Shown: positions 1 through 6,540, numbered from the stretch's first letter. The stretch is 9,287 bases of DNA from DATESZ01 sp035283845 (GCA_035283845.1 DATESZ010000212.1:1-9287); one strand, 5' to 3'. Program-made: numbers and translations. Notes: a model not told the origin generated them from the sequence alone.

Positions 1-1
1 G

Positions 2-322
2 CTGCAAAGCAGGTCTCACCTCCCTTCACTGGTTGCCACCATCAACGATAATGTCGTGGGTTTCATTCTGGGCGAGGCGAGCGGCTGGGAGTTCGGCATA
101 CCGGACACGGTGGGTTGGATCCACACGATCGGAGTCGATCCAGCCGCCCAGAAAAAAGGCGTGGCGCGCAAACTTCTCCACGAGATGATCGTGCACCTGA
201 AAAAAGTGGGTGTGACGTCCATCTATGTCCTGGTGAGCTGGCGGGATTGGGACTTGCTTAAGTTCTTGGACTCAGCGGGATTTTCACGGGGGGATATGAT
301 CAACCTGGAACTTAAAGTCTAA
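2..322 (+). CDS. GNAT-family N-acetyltransferase, 5'-truncated by the window edge
   Basis: The frame is open from base 2, so the start codon lies outside the window; about 106 C-terminal residues are visible. A GTG at 56 is in frame but falls inside the conserved fold (the residues just before it read LVATINDNVVGFILGE), so it is not the real start. Seen: a beta-strand/turn with V-G-F-I-L-G-E, then the acetyl-CoA-binding motif A, IGVDPAAQKKGVARKLL, which holds the Q-x-x-G-x-A pyrophosphate loop, and a C-terminal GF-x-RGD segment typical of the end of GNAT domains. Known of the family: transfer of an acetyl group from acetyl-CoA to an amine on a protein N-terminus, side chain or small molecule. 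The substrate cannot be told from sequence. It converges with the permease gene at 549-1523 and is probably unrelated to it. The TAA at 320-322 is a normal family end point. Confidence 0.85.
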   Translation: MQSRSHLPSLVATINDNVVGFILGEASGWEFGIPDTVGWIHTIGVDPAAQKKGVARKLLHEMIVHLKKVGVTSIYVLVSWRDWDLLKFLDSAGFSRGDMINLELKV

Positions 323-359
323 CACCGCACTGATGTTTCTCCGGTGATGCTGGATGTTC

Positions 360-378
360 TCAGCCGTTTGCAGGCTGA
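360..378 (+). terminator. weak hairpin after the GNAT gene, possible terminator
   Basis: TCAGCC and GGCTGA form a 6 bp perfect inverted repeat around a 7-base loop, 38 bases after the GNAT stop. It is followed by AAAAG, not a T tract, so it is not a classical rho-independent terminator. The rest of the 323-548 gap between the two converging genes shows no coding sequence I can support. Confidence 0.2.
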
Positions 379-508
379 AAAGTAAACAATCTATGTTACC
401 CTCTTGGGGATATGTAAAAGTATAGCCTTTTGCGGGTTGAAAGCTGCATGCAACTGAGGCTGAGAATAAGTAGATGTAAGTCAGTCAATATCGGATTCAA
501 TATTATCA

Positions 509-526
509 GTTAAAATGCGCTTTAAC
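509..526 (-). terminator. weak hairpin after the permease gene, possible terminator
   Basis: GTTAAA and TTTAAC flank ATGCGC as a 6 bp inverted repeat. It sits 22 bases past the permease stop codon when read on the minus strand and is followed there by AT-rich sequence (TGATAATATT). The stem is AT-rich and weak; the position is the main reason to consider it a terminator. Confidence 0.22.
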
Positions 527-548
527 CGGAAGAAAAGATGAGGCCCGT

Positions 549-1523
549 CTATGAGACCCTGATTCTCGGATCAACAAGGGCATAGGATAGGTCGGCAAGG
601 AGATTTCCCAGCAGGGTAAGCACGGCGCCTATAAAGAGGATGCCCATGATGGTCGGATAATCGCGGGCCATGACGGACATGTAAAAAAGTTGGCCCATGC
701 CCGGTATGGCAAAAATAGTCTCGAAAATAACGCTGCCGCCGATGAGGCCCGGAACGGAAAGGCCAAGTATGGTGACGAGGGGCAGCAAAGCGTTCCTCAG
801 GGCGTGTTTGTAAATTACCAACCGCTCGCTTAAGCCCTTGGCACGGGCCGTAGTGATGTAATCCTGCCGGATGACTTCCAGCATGTTGGCCCTCATGTAT
901 CGGGAAAAGCCCGCCAATCCCCCAAAAGCGGATAGCAGCACGGGCATGATTAGATGTTTGATCAGGTCAATGAATATTGCACCGGGAGGAAGATATTCAT
1001 AATTTAGGGAACGGATGCCGGAAATTGGCAGCCAGCCCAACTGAACGCCGAAGAGGATCATAAGCAAAAGCGCCAGCCAGAAGGTGGGGATGGCGAATCC
1101 TATAAAAACGAAAACTCCCGTTATCCTGTCGAAAAAGGAATTCTGATGGACGGCTGACAGGACGCCTATGGGAATGGCGACCATCAGGATCAGAATCATC
1201 GAGAGGATATTGAGGGCGATTGTAATGGGCAGCCTTTCGAGTATCTTATCGGCCACCGGCCGGCGGTCGGACGAAAAGGACACGCCCAGATCCAGTCGCA
1301 CCAGCTTATTCAACCATATCAGATACTGTTGGGGCAATGGCTTGTCGAGATCATACATCGCCCGGAGGCGTTCCTTCATTTCCGCAGATACGCGGGGATT
1401 CATCTGAGTTTCCAGGTCTGTGGGGGCGCCGGGCGCCAGGTGCATCACCACAAAACAGATAATCGTGATTCCGAGCAACAAAGGGATCATGAAAATCAAT
1501 CTTTTGACGGTGTATTCCATCAT
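549..1523 (-). CDS. ABC transporter permease, DppB/OppB type
   Basis: A 324-residue inner-membrane permease of the peptide/nickel/oligosaccharide (Dpp/Opp) ABC importer family, at full family length. The N-terminal signature KRLIFMIPLLLGIT followed by H-LAPG is typical of the DppB half. About six membrane segments are visible (roughly residues 9-29, 100-124, 135-160, 188-206, 246-270 and 289-312). The cytoplasmic EAA loop that docks on the ATPase is present at about 224-245 (TTARAKGLSERL...HALRN). The protein ends in the usual VDPRIR. Translation probably starts at the ATG ATG pair, with AAGGGAGAG upstream on the minus strand. It lies 20 bp after the UbiD-family gene, so the two are likely co-transcribed. 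Odd: the usual partners (DppC-like permease, ATPases, binding protein) do not follow; the next gene downstream is on the opposite strand and converges. The substrate is unknown. The missing partners could be encoded elsewhere, or this could be a leftover of a larger cluster. Confidence 0.93.
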   Translation of the reverse strand: MMEYTVKRLIFMIPLLLGITIICFVVMHLAPGAPTDLETQMNPRVSAEMKERLRAMYDLDKPLPQQYLIWLNKLVRLDLGVSFSSDRRPVADKILERLPITIALNILSMILILMVAIPIGVLSAVHQNSFFDRITGVFVFIGFAIPTFWLALLLMILFGVQLGWLPISGIRSLNYEYLPPGAIFIDLIKHLIMPVLLSAFGGLAGFSRYMRANMLEVIRQDYITTARAKGLSERLVIYKHALRNALLPLVTILGLSVPGLIGGSVIFETIFAIPGMGQLFYMSVMARDYPTIMGILFIGAVLTLLGNLLADLSYALVDPRIRVS

Positions 1524-1543
1524 TAGCGGACTCTCCCTTATAT

Positions 1544-3142
1544 TTACTCTTTCCCTACGACCGGCAGCACGTCGATCAGGCGCTCCATAGTAAGCTTCTC
1601 GCGCTGATCATCTGTGAGATAGGGTATCCCCAGGCCGTATTCCTTCCACCGGCGGAATATGAGCTTCTCCGTAGTCACGCCCAGCTTATTCACCGGCGGA
1701 TACATGTGGCCGCCGAACTCTTCCCGGCGAGGGAAATCCCAATTCCTGGTAGCGTCAACCAGCACACGATGCCACTTCCCGGTGCCATAGAGAATGGGAT
1801 TCCGGTCTTCCCAACGCGTGCTGGGGTCCAGCACGGAGCCGCCAGTTGGGCCGAAGATCGTCAGGTCGCCAGGCTCGCCGGCGTTTACCCGGTAGGCGAT
1901 AGCCCAGTCAATGTCCTCCCATGAGCGGATGTCGATATCCTCCTCAACCACGATGATGGTCTTATAGAACCAGTTGGAGGCGGAAGAAGACCAGAGGGCG
2001 CCGGCGACCTGATGGGCATGGCCGCGGAACTGCTTGTGAATCTGGACGATGGTGGTAGTGCCCATGGTGATCGGCGTGCACCAGACGTCCGTGATGCCGC
2101 GGACACCAGCATCCTCGAGGACATTCCAGGCCACTGCGGACAGGCTGATCGGGTAGATATGGGTGTCCTCGTTAGGCATGCCGGCACGGGCGCCCTCCGC
2201 ACTGCCCCTCAGGATAGGGTTGTTGCGATAAGTGATGCACTGTACATTCAGCACGGGCTTAGGCGATGCCTTGCCTTCGCACCAGCCGGTGTACTCGCCA
2301 AACGGCCCTTCCATCTCGAAGGTCGACGGGTCAGCAGACATCGTCCCTTCTACGACAATCTCGGCGTTGGCCGGCACCTCCAGGTCTACCGTCTCGCACT
2401 TGACAAGCCGTACCGGCTCCCCACGGATGGCGCCGATGATATCCCATTCGGATGATTGATGGTGAGGAATAGGAGTACAGGCGCAGAAAGGCATGGCGTC
2501 GTCCCAACCGTGGACGACAGCCAATGGCATGGGCTTGCCCATGGCCTGATACTTGAGGAAGTGGCCGCCCCAGTGCTGAGCCGGGACCATAAGTTTGGCA
2601 ATCTTGTTCTTCCCAACAATCATGCCCCGGTACATTCCAACGTTGACCTCGCCGGTGTCAGGGTCCTTGGTGACCACACCGGCGAAGGTGTCGATGTACC
2701 GGCCTCCATCAAGGTGATGCCATTTAGGGACCGGGAATTGAAAGAGATCGACCGCGTCTCCGGTGACAATATTGTCCTTCACCGGACCGGTCGCTACCAT
2801 CATGGGGCGCACCTGCTCCCGGAAAAGACGTCGGCACTGCCTGACCATCTCCACCAAGGGAGTGTCCAGCGCCAGGCCAAGCATTGCAGCAATGCGGGGA
2901 TAATTGGCCAGCCCGCCTACCATAAGGCGGCGGCCTCTGGTATTCTTGTAGTCCTTGATATTCTCAAAGAGCAGCGCCGGGCCTTCTACCGCCTGTACGG
3001 CCCTGGCGAGGCCCCCGATTTCCAGGTTCCAGTCTACTTCGGCATTGACGCGCCGGAGCTGGCCCTGCTCCTCCAGCCAGTCTATCCACTCCCTCATGTC
3101 GGCAAAAGCCTTCTTACGAACAGTCTTCTCTTTAACAGCCAT
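1544..3142 (-). CDS. UbiD-family prenylated-FMN-dependent decarboxylase
   Basis: A 532-residue member of the UbiD/Fdc family, which reversibly decarboxylates aromatic or alpha,beta-unsaturated acids using prenylated FMN and a divalent metal. The family active site can be followed by its spacing relative to Aspergillus niger Fdc1 (recalled numbering): N167 and R172 in NVGMYR, H190 in PAQHWGGH, E232 in SSEWDIIGAI, and the E278/E283 pair in EGPFGEYTG. All catalytic and metal-binding residues appear intact, so an active enzyme is expected. The substrate cannot be read from sequence: phenolic, hydroxybenzoate-like or other acids are all possible, and I do not equate it with ubiquinone-pathway UbiD. 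A GTG at 3172 would add ten residues, but the ATG at 3142 has GAGGAAG (3155-3149) about 7 bases upstream and is preferred. No UbiX flavin prenyltransferase is in view. The gene is locally more GC-rich than its neighbours. It sits 74 bp after the TIM-barrel gene and 20 bp before the permease gene. Confidence 0.93.
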   Translation of the reverse strand: MAVKEKTVRKKAFADMREWIDWLEEQGQLRRVNAEVDWNLEIGGLARAVQAVEGPALLFENIKDYKNTRGRRLMVGGLANYPRIAAMLGLALDTPLVEMVRQCRRLFREQVRPMMVATGPVKDNIVTGDAVDLFQFPVPKWHHLDGGRYIDTFAGVVTKDPDTGEVNVGMYRGMIVGKNKIAKLMVPAQHWGGHFLKYQAMGKPMPLAVVHGWDDAMPFCACTPIPHHQSSEWDIIGAIRGEPVRLVKCETVDLEVPANAEIVVEGTMSADPSTFEMEGPFGEYTGWCEGKASPKPVLNVQCITYRNNPILRGSAEGARAGMPNEDTHIYPISLSAVAWNVLEDAGVRGITDVWCTPITMGTTTIVQIHKQFRGHAHQVAGALWSSSASNWFYKTIIVVEEDIDIRSWEDIDWAIAYRVNAGEPGDLTIFGPTGGSVLDPSTRWEDRNPILYGTGKWHRVLVDATRNWDFPRREEFGGHMYPPVNKLGVTTEKLIFRRWKEYGLGIPYLTDDQREKLTMERLIDVLPVVGKE

Positions 3143-3216
3143 ATAGTTCTTCCTCAAAGTCTGTTGGCGCACATGCGCCTTGCGATAACCTCGCCTCCCA
3201 TTTACTCCCTTTACAA

Positions 3217-4005
3217 TCAGCCGAGCAGGTTCATCTCTTTTATGTTTTGTATCATTTGCCGGAGACTGTCTTCCGAATGGGCCTCCAGGGTAACCAGAGG
3301 GGACAGCTTGTGGCTCCGGAGCATGGCGAAAAATTTGAGGAAAGGAAAATTTCCTTCTCCCACAGGGAAATGTTCATCGGTCTGACCTTTGTTGTCGTGG
3401 ATGTGAAGCTGTCCTAAGCGGTGGGCCAGTTTTTCCACCCACGTATAGAGCGGGACGCGGGAAAAAACATTGAAATGCCCGGTATCGAAACAAAAGCAAA
3501 GACGGGAGGAAGTAAAGGCGCTGAAGAGCTCGTTCAGTTGCGCCGGTTCCGTTTCATAAACATTTTCCAGGGCAATACGGGTTCCCATTTCTTCCGCAAG
3601 TTTCAGGAAATGACCCCATGTTTCGATACTGTTTTCCAGCCAGGCCTGTTTATCGTCGTTATAGTATCCTTCGTCGAAGGAAGGGTGGCAAACTACAGTT
3701 AAGGGGTGAAAATAGGGCACAAGATCAAATACCTGCTGCAGACGATCTGTCGTGACTTTACGAATTCTCGGATCAATGGCGCCCGGTCTTAGATCCATGA
3801 AAGGGGCGTGAAAGGTAACCGTCAGGCCGGTGTCGGAAAGCCGCTTGGCAACCTCCGATACCCATGTTTTCTGCATGACATCCAAATCGTTGCAGTCGAA
3901 GCCGATTTCCGGATTGATCCTTTCCTTGATAACCGTTTCCATCTTTTCGGTTAAAAGAAGGCGAAAGGGAACATGGGCCTGGACTTTTTTTATAATTTCC
4001 CTCAT
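3217..4005 (-). CDS. sugar phosphate isomerase/epimerase-like TIM-barrel protein (xylose isomerase-like, AP endonuclease 2 fold)
   Basis: A 262-residue single-domain protein of the xylose isomerase-like TIM-barrel superfamily, whose members are metal-dependent sugar or keto-acid isomerases/epimerases, inosose dehydratases or endonuclease IV. Metal- and substrate-site motifs appear in the expected order: H66 (TFHAPF), H107 (VVCHPSF), E147 (ALENV), D174 and H177 (FDTGHFN), H201/H203/D204 (LHIHDNKG), H212 and E241 (TLEAH). The combination favours the isomerase/epimerase branch, but the exact reaction is unknown. A stop codon lies directly upstream of the ATG in frame, so the start is fixed; AAGGTG lies 8 bases before it. 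It is the first gene of the leftward group and is divergent from rsfS. The 74 bp gap to the UbiD-family gene permits but does not prove co-transcription. Confidence 0.88.
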   Translation of the reverse strand: MREIIKKVQAHVPFRLLLTEKMETVIKERINPEIGFDCNDLDVMQKTWVSEVAKRLSDTGLTVTFHAPFMDLRPGAIDPRIRKVTTDRLQQVFDLVPYFHPLTVVCHPSFDEGYYNDDKQAWLENSIETWGHFLKLAEEMGTRIALENVYETEPAQLNELFSAFTSSRLCFCFDTGHFNVFSRVPLYTWVEKLAHRLGQLHIHDNKGQTDEHFPVGEGNFPFLKFFAMLRSHKLSPLVTLEAHSEDSLRQMIQNIKEMNLLG

Positions 4006-4098
4006 TTATTCATCACCTTACCTTATTCTGATTGCCGCCCTTTGTCCTCCTACCACAGCAGATAATTTTTCACAACCTCAATTACCGCCTAATCGAGA

Positions 4099-4127
4099 TT
4101 GACAATCTGCAAATATTCTGTTATGAA
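4099..4127 (+). promoter_or_regulatory. sigma70-type promoter for rsfS-comF
   Basis: TTGACA (4099-4104) is a perfect -35 box. After a 17-base spacer comes TATGAA (4122-4127), matching four of six bases of the -10 consensus. Transcription would begin near 4134, leaving a leader of about 60 bases before the rsfS start. It lies in the only sizeable gap between the divergent TIM-barrel and rsfS genes. I found no equally good promoter for the leftward gene. Confidence 0.6.
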
Positions 4128-4180
4128 AAACAATAAGTTGTGTACGAAAGTCATCCATTTGCGAGTGTGACCATAAAATA

Positions 4181-4187
4181 AAGGAGG
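4181..4187 (+). promoter_or_regulatory. Shine-Dalgarno that decides the rsfS start
   Basis: AAGGAGG matches the 16S rRNA anti-Shine-Dalgarno fully, and the match continues into TGA. The in-frame GTG at 4187 overlaps this motif and cannot be the start. The TTG at 4193 is 5 bases downstream, an ideal distance. Confidence 0.8.
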
Positions 4188-4192
4188 TGATA

Positions 4193-4588
4193 TTGGCCGG
4201 CAAAGAACTTGATGCAAAAAAGAGGGCGCTTTTATGCGTGAATGCCTCTTTGGAGAAAAAAGCGAATAATATTATTGTAATGAATGTAAGAGAAATGTCC
4301 TCCTTCACTGACTATTTCGTAATCTGCAGCGGCGCCTCCGATCGACAGGTGCAGGCTATAGCCTCGGCCATCCGGGAAAATATGAAAAAAAAGGGGTTGC
4401 TGCCCCTGGGCGTAGAGGGTGAAAATCACGGCCAATGGGTGCTCATGGATTACGACGATGTGGTGGTGCATATTTTTTACGAACCGGTAAGGGAATTTTA
4501 CGAGATTGAAAGATTGTGGTCCGAGGCGCCCATGATGAAGGTGGGCGAAAATGTTGCCCGCTTGATTGCTCTTGAAAAAGGAATGTAA
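4193..4588 (+). CDS. rsfS: ribosomal silencing factor RsfS (DUF143/Iojap family)
   Basis: A 131-residue cytoplasmic protein of the RsfS/Iojap family. Family members bind ribosomal protein uL14 on the 50S subunit, block subunit joining and so lower translation in starvation or stationary phase. Seen: the signature SSFTDYFVICSGASDRQ (about 36-52), then GVEGENHGQWVLMDY and DVVVHIF (about 73-95), then the C-terminal E-R-L-W segment (106-109). Length fits the family. The TTG start is chosen because of the perfect Shine-Dalgarno just before it; the upstream GTG lies inside that site. The usual partner nadD is not next to it. Its stop codon TAA is directly followed by the ATG of the comF-family gene, so the two are an operon with likely translational coupling, driven from the promoter at 4099-4127. 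Confidence 0.95.
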   Translation: MAGKELDAKKRALLCVNASLEKKANNIIVMNVREMSSFTDYFVICSGASDRQVQAIASAIRENMKKKGLLPLGVEGENHGQWVLMDYDDVVVHIFYEPVREFYEIERLWSEAPMMKVGENVARLIALEKGM

Positions 4589-5305
4589 ATGAACATCATC
4601 CTTGCGGGACTTACAGATGCTCTTTTCCCGCCCCGGTGTATGGCATGCGGCGCGGTTTTGAGTGAAGAAAAACAATCTTTTTGTTCCGATTGTTTTCTTG
4701 AGATCAAATTTATCCGGTCGCCCCTTTGCTCCTGTTGCGGGCAACCCTTTGCCGAACCGGGGGATAAGGACCATCTATGCGGTGATTGCCTGTTGTCGAG
4801 GCCTCCATTTTCCGTAGCCAGGACCTTGGGAAGATATGAAATGGCGCTGATGGATGTTATCCACAAGTTTAAGTATGGGGGAAAGATCGCTTCGGGTGTA
4901 AGATTGGGAAAAATGATGGCCGAATCTTCCTACGGGGACTTCAATATTGCCGATTATTCGCTGATAATGCCTGTGCCTCTGCACACAAGAAGACTGAGGG
5001 AGCGGGGTTTCAACCAGTCAATGATACTGGCGGAAGAAATTTCCCGTCTTTTTTCCGTTAATCTTGATTTTTTAAGCCTCAGGCGGGCTGTTTGCACCGA
5101 GTCCCAGACCAGTCTAAGCAAGGAAATGCGGGAGCGGAACATCAAGAGCGCCTTTTCTGTCGTCGATGCGGAAAAGATCAAGGGTGAAAAGATTATCCTT
5201 GTGGATGATGTCTATACCACAGGCAGCACGGTTAAGGAATGCGCCCGCATATTACTGAAAAACAAGGCCGCAGAAGTGGCTGTATTGACGTTGGCCCGTG
5301 CTTAG
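4589..5305 (+). CDS. comF: ComF-family phosphoribosyltransferase-like protein (amidophosphoribosyltransferase-like)
   Basis: A 238-residue ComF/GntX-family protein. The N-terminal part carries four Cys pairs suited to zinc binding: C17/C20, C32/C35, C47 with C49/C50, and C64/C67. The C-terminal part is a type I phosphoribosyltransferase fold with the PRPP-binding loop IILVDDVYTTGST at about residues 202-214. The middle block (PVPLHTRRLRERGFNQS) is highly typical of the family. Homologues are needed for DNA uptake in competent bacteria (ComFC) or linked to use of DNA as a nutrient (GntX); many carriers are not known to be competent, so the role here is uncertain. The start codon immediately follows the rsfS stop, with AAGGA 6 bases upstream inside rsfS. 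Confidence 0.93.
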   Translation: MNIILAGLTDALFPPRCMACGAVLSEEKQSFCSDCFLEIKFIRSPLCSCCGQPFAEPGDKDHLCGDCLLSRPPFSVARTLGRYEMALMDVIHKFKYGGKIASGVRLGKMMAESSYGDFNIADYSLIMPVPLHTRRLRERGFNQSMILAEEISRLFSVNLDFLSLRRAVCTESQTSLSKEMRERNIKSAFSVVDAEKIKGEKIILVDDVYTTGSTVKECARILLKNKAAEVAVLTLARA

Positions 5306-5338
5306 TAACCCCCATGCCTGGGTCGGTCACAACGAGGG

Positions 5339-5406
5339 ATGAAAATCACCCCCACCCCTTCCTCCCCCGTAGAGGGGGAGGGATAAAGGGAAGGGGGCAT
5401 TTTCAT
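5339..5406. repeat. GC-rich palindromic intergenic repeat (MITE/REP-like)
   Basis: A 68-base near-palindrome. The ends are perfect 8 bp inverted repeats, ATGAAAAT (5339-5346) and ATTTTCAT (5399-5406). Inside, CCCCC (5349-5353) pairs with GGGGG (5393-5397), and CCTCCCCC (5361-5368) pairs with GGGGGAGG (5374-5381), around a short GTAGA loop. It encodes nothing and fills most of the gap between comF and hldC. C-rich/G-rich palindromes of this kind are common dispersed intergenic repeats in many bacteria. In RNA it would fold strongly and could attenuate read-through into hldC; a stretch with CCCA-TGCC-TGGG just before it could add a small stem. Confidence 0.75.
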
Positions 5407-5428
5407 ATAAATACGGCAGAGGAGTTAA

Positions 5429-5914
5429 ATGGAAGGCAAAATATATAGCCGTGAAGAATTGAAAAAAGAACTTAAGCGGCTCCAAGGCGCAGGTAAGAAG
5501 ATTGTTTTTACTAATGGCTGCTTCGATATTCTGCATGTGGGGCATACCCGATATCTGGAGGAGGCGAAGAAAACAGGCGATGTCCTCGTCCTTGCCGTAA
5601 ACAGTGATGATTCAGTGAGGGCCATAAAGGGAGATAAAAGACCGCTGCTTCCCGAAAACGAAAGGGCTGATGTAGTGGCTTCTCTCGAATCGGTTGACTA
5701 TGTAACCATCTTTTCGGAAACTACGCCTCTTAAATTGATTGAATACCTTAAACCTGACGTATTGGTAAAAGGCGGAGACTGGAAGGAAGAAAACGTCGTA
5801 GGTCGGGAATCGGTCGCGAAATGGGGCGGGGAAGTGGTGATTGTTCCGGAAATTAAAGGCGCCTCCACAACAAATATCGTGGAAAAAATCAGAAAAGTCT
5901 ACGGCGATGGTTAG
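5429..5914 (+). CDS. hldC: D-glycero-beta-D-manno-heptose 1-phosphate adenylyltransferase (stand-alone RfaE2/HldC)
   Basis: A 161-residue cytidylyltransferase-fold enzyme that transfers AMP from ATP to heptose 1-phosphate, giving ADP-heptose for the LPS inner core. Seen: the nucleotide-binding signature TNGCFDILHVGH (28-39) with the HxGH motif, then NSDDSVRAIKG with conserved K-G, PDVLVKGGDW, and a C-terminal S/T-rich STTNIV segment. Length and motifs match the C-terminal half of bifunctional HldE; there is no kinase domain, so the kinase (HldA-like/RfaE1) must be a separate gene not in this window. The start has GAGGAG about 4-5 bases upstream. It is separated from comF by the palindromic repeat, so it may have partly independent expression. 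A related FAD/glycerol-3-P nucleotidyltransferase is the main alternative, but the GGDW and STTNIV motifs favour the heptose enzyme. Confidence 0.92.
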   Translation: MEGKIYSREELKKELKRLQGAGKKIVFTNGCFDILHVGHTRYLEEAKKTGDVLVLAVNSDDSVRAIKGDKRPLLPENERADVVASLESVDYVTIFSETTPLKLIEYLKPDVLVKGGDWKEENVVGRESVAKWGGEVVIVPEIKGASTTNIVEKIRKVYGDG

Positions 5915-5940
5915 ATGACTCCTGAAACAATAAATTTCTC

Positions 5941-5969
5941 TTTACAAAAAAATGTGCTTTAGGTATAGG
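5941..5969 (+). promoter_or_regulatory. possible sigma70-type promoter for the dksA-family gene
   Basis: TTTACA (5941-5946, five of six to the -35 consensus), a 17-base spacer, then TATAGG (5964-5969, four of six). It lies in the gap between hldC and the dksA-family gene and would give a leader of roughly 45 bases. No operator is evident. Confidence 0.4.
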
Positions 5970-6019
5970 GGCAGGCAGGATTTAGCCTTTACAAACCTGT
6001 GTCACGAAGTGAGAAGACG

Positions 6020-6388
6020 ATGACCATGAAGCCGGATAAGCTGGAATTTTTCAGATCTATGCTGAACCAGAAGATCGGTGATTTGTTGAATGAAGCGGAA
6101 AAAACCGTTACAGAAATGATCAGCGCCAAGGAGAATTTCCCCGACCCCAATGACAGGGCTTCTCTCGAATCCGACAGAAATTTCGAGCTCCGCATCCGCG
6201 ACAGGGAACGTAAACTGATTTTGAAGATGCGGGAGGCGATCCAGCGTATCGATGAAGGAACTTTCGGCATCTGTGAGGCTTGCGGCGGTTCCATATCGGA
6301 AAAAAGGTTGATGGCAAGGCCAGTAACTACCTTTTGCATTGATTGTAAAACCAAAGAGGAAAAGCTGGAAAAGTTGAAGGGTGGATAA
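6020..6388 (+). CDS. dksA: DksA/TraR-family RNA polymerase-binding transcription factor
   Basis: A 122-residue DksA-family protein. Such proteins enter the secondary channel of RNA polymerase and, with ppGpp, lower rRNA promoter activity and adjust amino-acid promoters. Seen: a long N-terminal coiled coil whose tip holds the two acidic residues D42 and D45 in NFPDPNDRAS, equivalent to the functional DxxD of E. coli DksA; the second coil arm; then a zinc finger with C85, C88, C106 and C109 (C-x2-C-x17-C-x2-C). All key residues are present, so it should be a canonical factor and not a Cys-less paralogue. Start: a GTG at 5999 lacks an RBS. ATG at 6020 (GTGAG 6 bases upstream) is chosen; ATG at 6026 (GAGAAG 9 bases upstream) is almost as good. 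The protein is shorter at the N-terminus than E. coli DksA (151 residues), as in many non-enteric members. A G-rich stretch follows the stop. Confidence 0.92.
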   Translation: MTMKPDKLEFFRSMLNQKIGDLLNEAEKTVTEMISAKENFPDPNDRASLESDRNFELRIRDRERKLILKMREAIQRIDEGTFGICEACGGSISEKRLMARPVTTFCIDCKTKEEKLEKLKGG

Positions 6389-6540
6389 TGCTGCCGGGGA
6401 GGGGAGGGGAGTGGCCTTGCTCTTCCTGCCCAAATCTTGAACAGGCGTCTTTCTCTAAGTACTCGTCAAAATGATATATCCTTTCTTACATTTTTTCCCC
6501 GCATAAACAACTTAGCCTTCTGACAAGAGGAATCTGCAGA

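Noticed and set aside
323..385. The frame stays open for 20 codons after the GNAT stop (reading HRTDVSPVMLDVL... to TAA), hinting at stop read-through or a small gene
   Set aside because: Twenty open codons are expected by chance fairly often; the GNAT domain already ends normally at the first stop, and there is no ribosome site or recognisable product.
2456..3385. A 309-codon open frame on the plus strand opposite the UbiD-family gene
   Set aside because: It lies antisense to a clearly conserved enzyme, has no recognisable domain, runs past the end of that gene into the next, and is explained by the GC-rich codon use of the real gene.
4002..4013. A tiny upstream frame (ATG AAT AAA TGA) overlapping the start codon of the TIM-barrel gene
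   Set aside because: The AAGG motif is too close to its ATG and is correctly spaced for the real start; a three-codon frame is easily random.
5306..5428. CRISPR repeat or riboswitch in the comF-hldC gap
   Set aside because: There is only a single palindrome, no repeated direct units with spacers, and no recognisable aptamer core.
5239..5448. A 69-codon frame spanning the end of comF, the palindrome and the start of hldC
   Set aside because: It crosses two real genes in another frame and includes the repeat; its Pro/Arg/Gly-rich reading reflects the C/G-rich palindrome.
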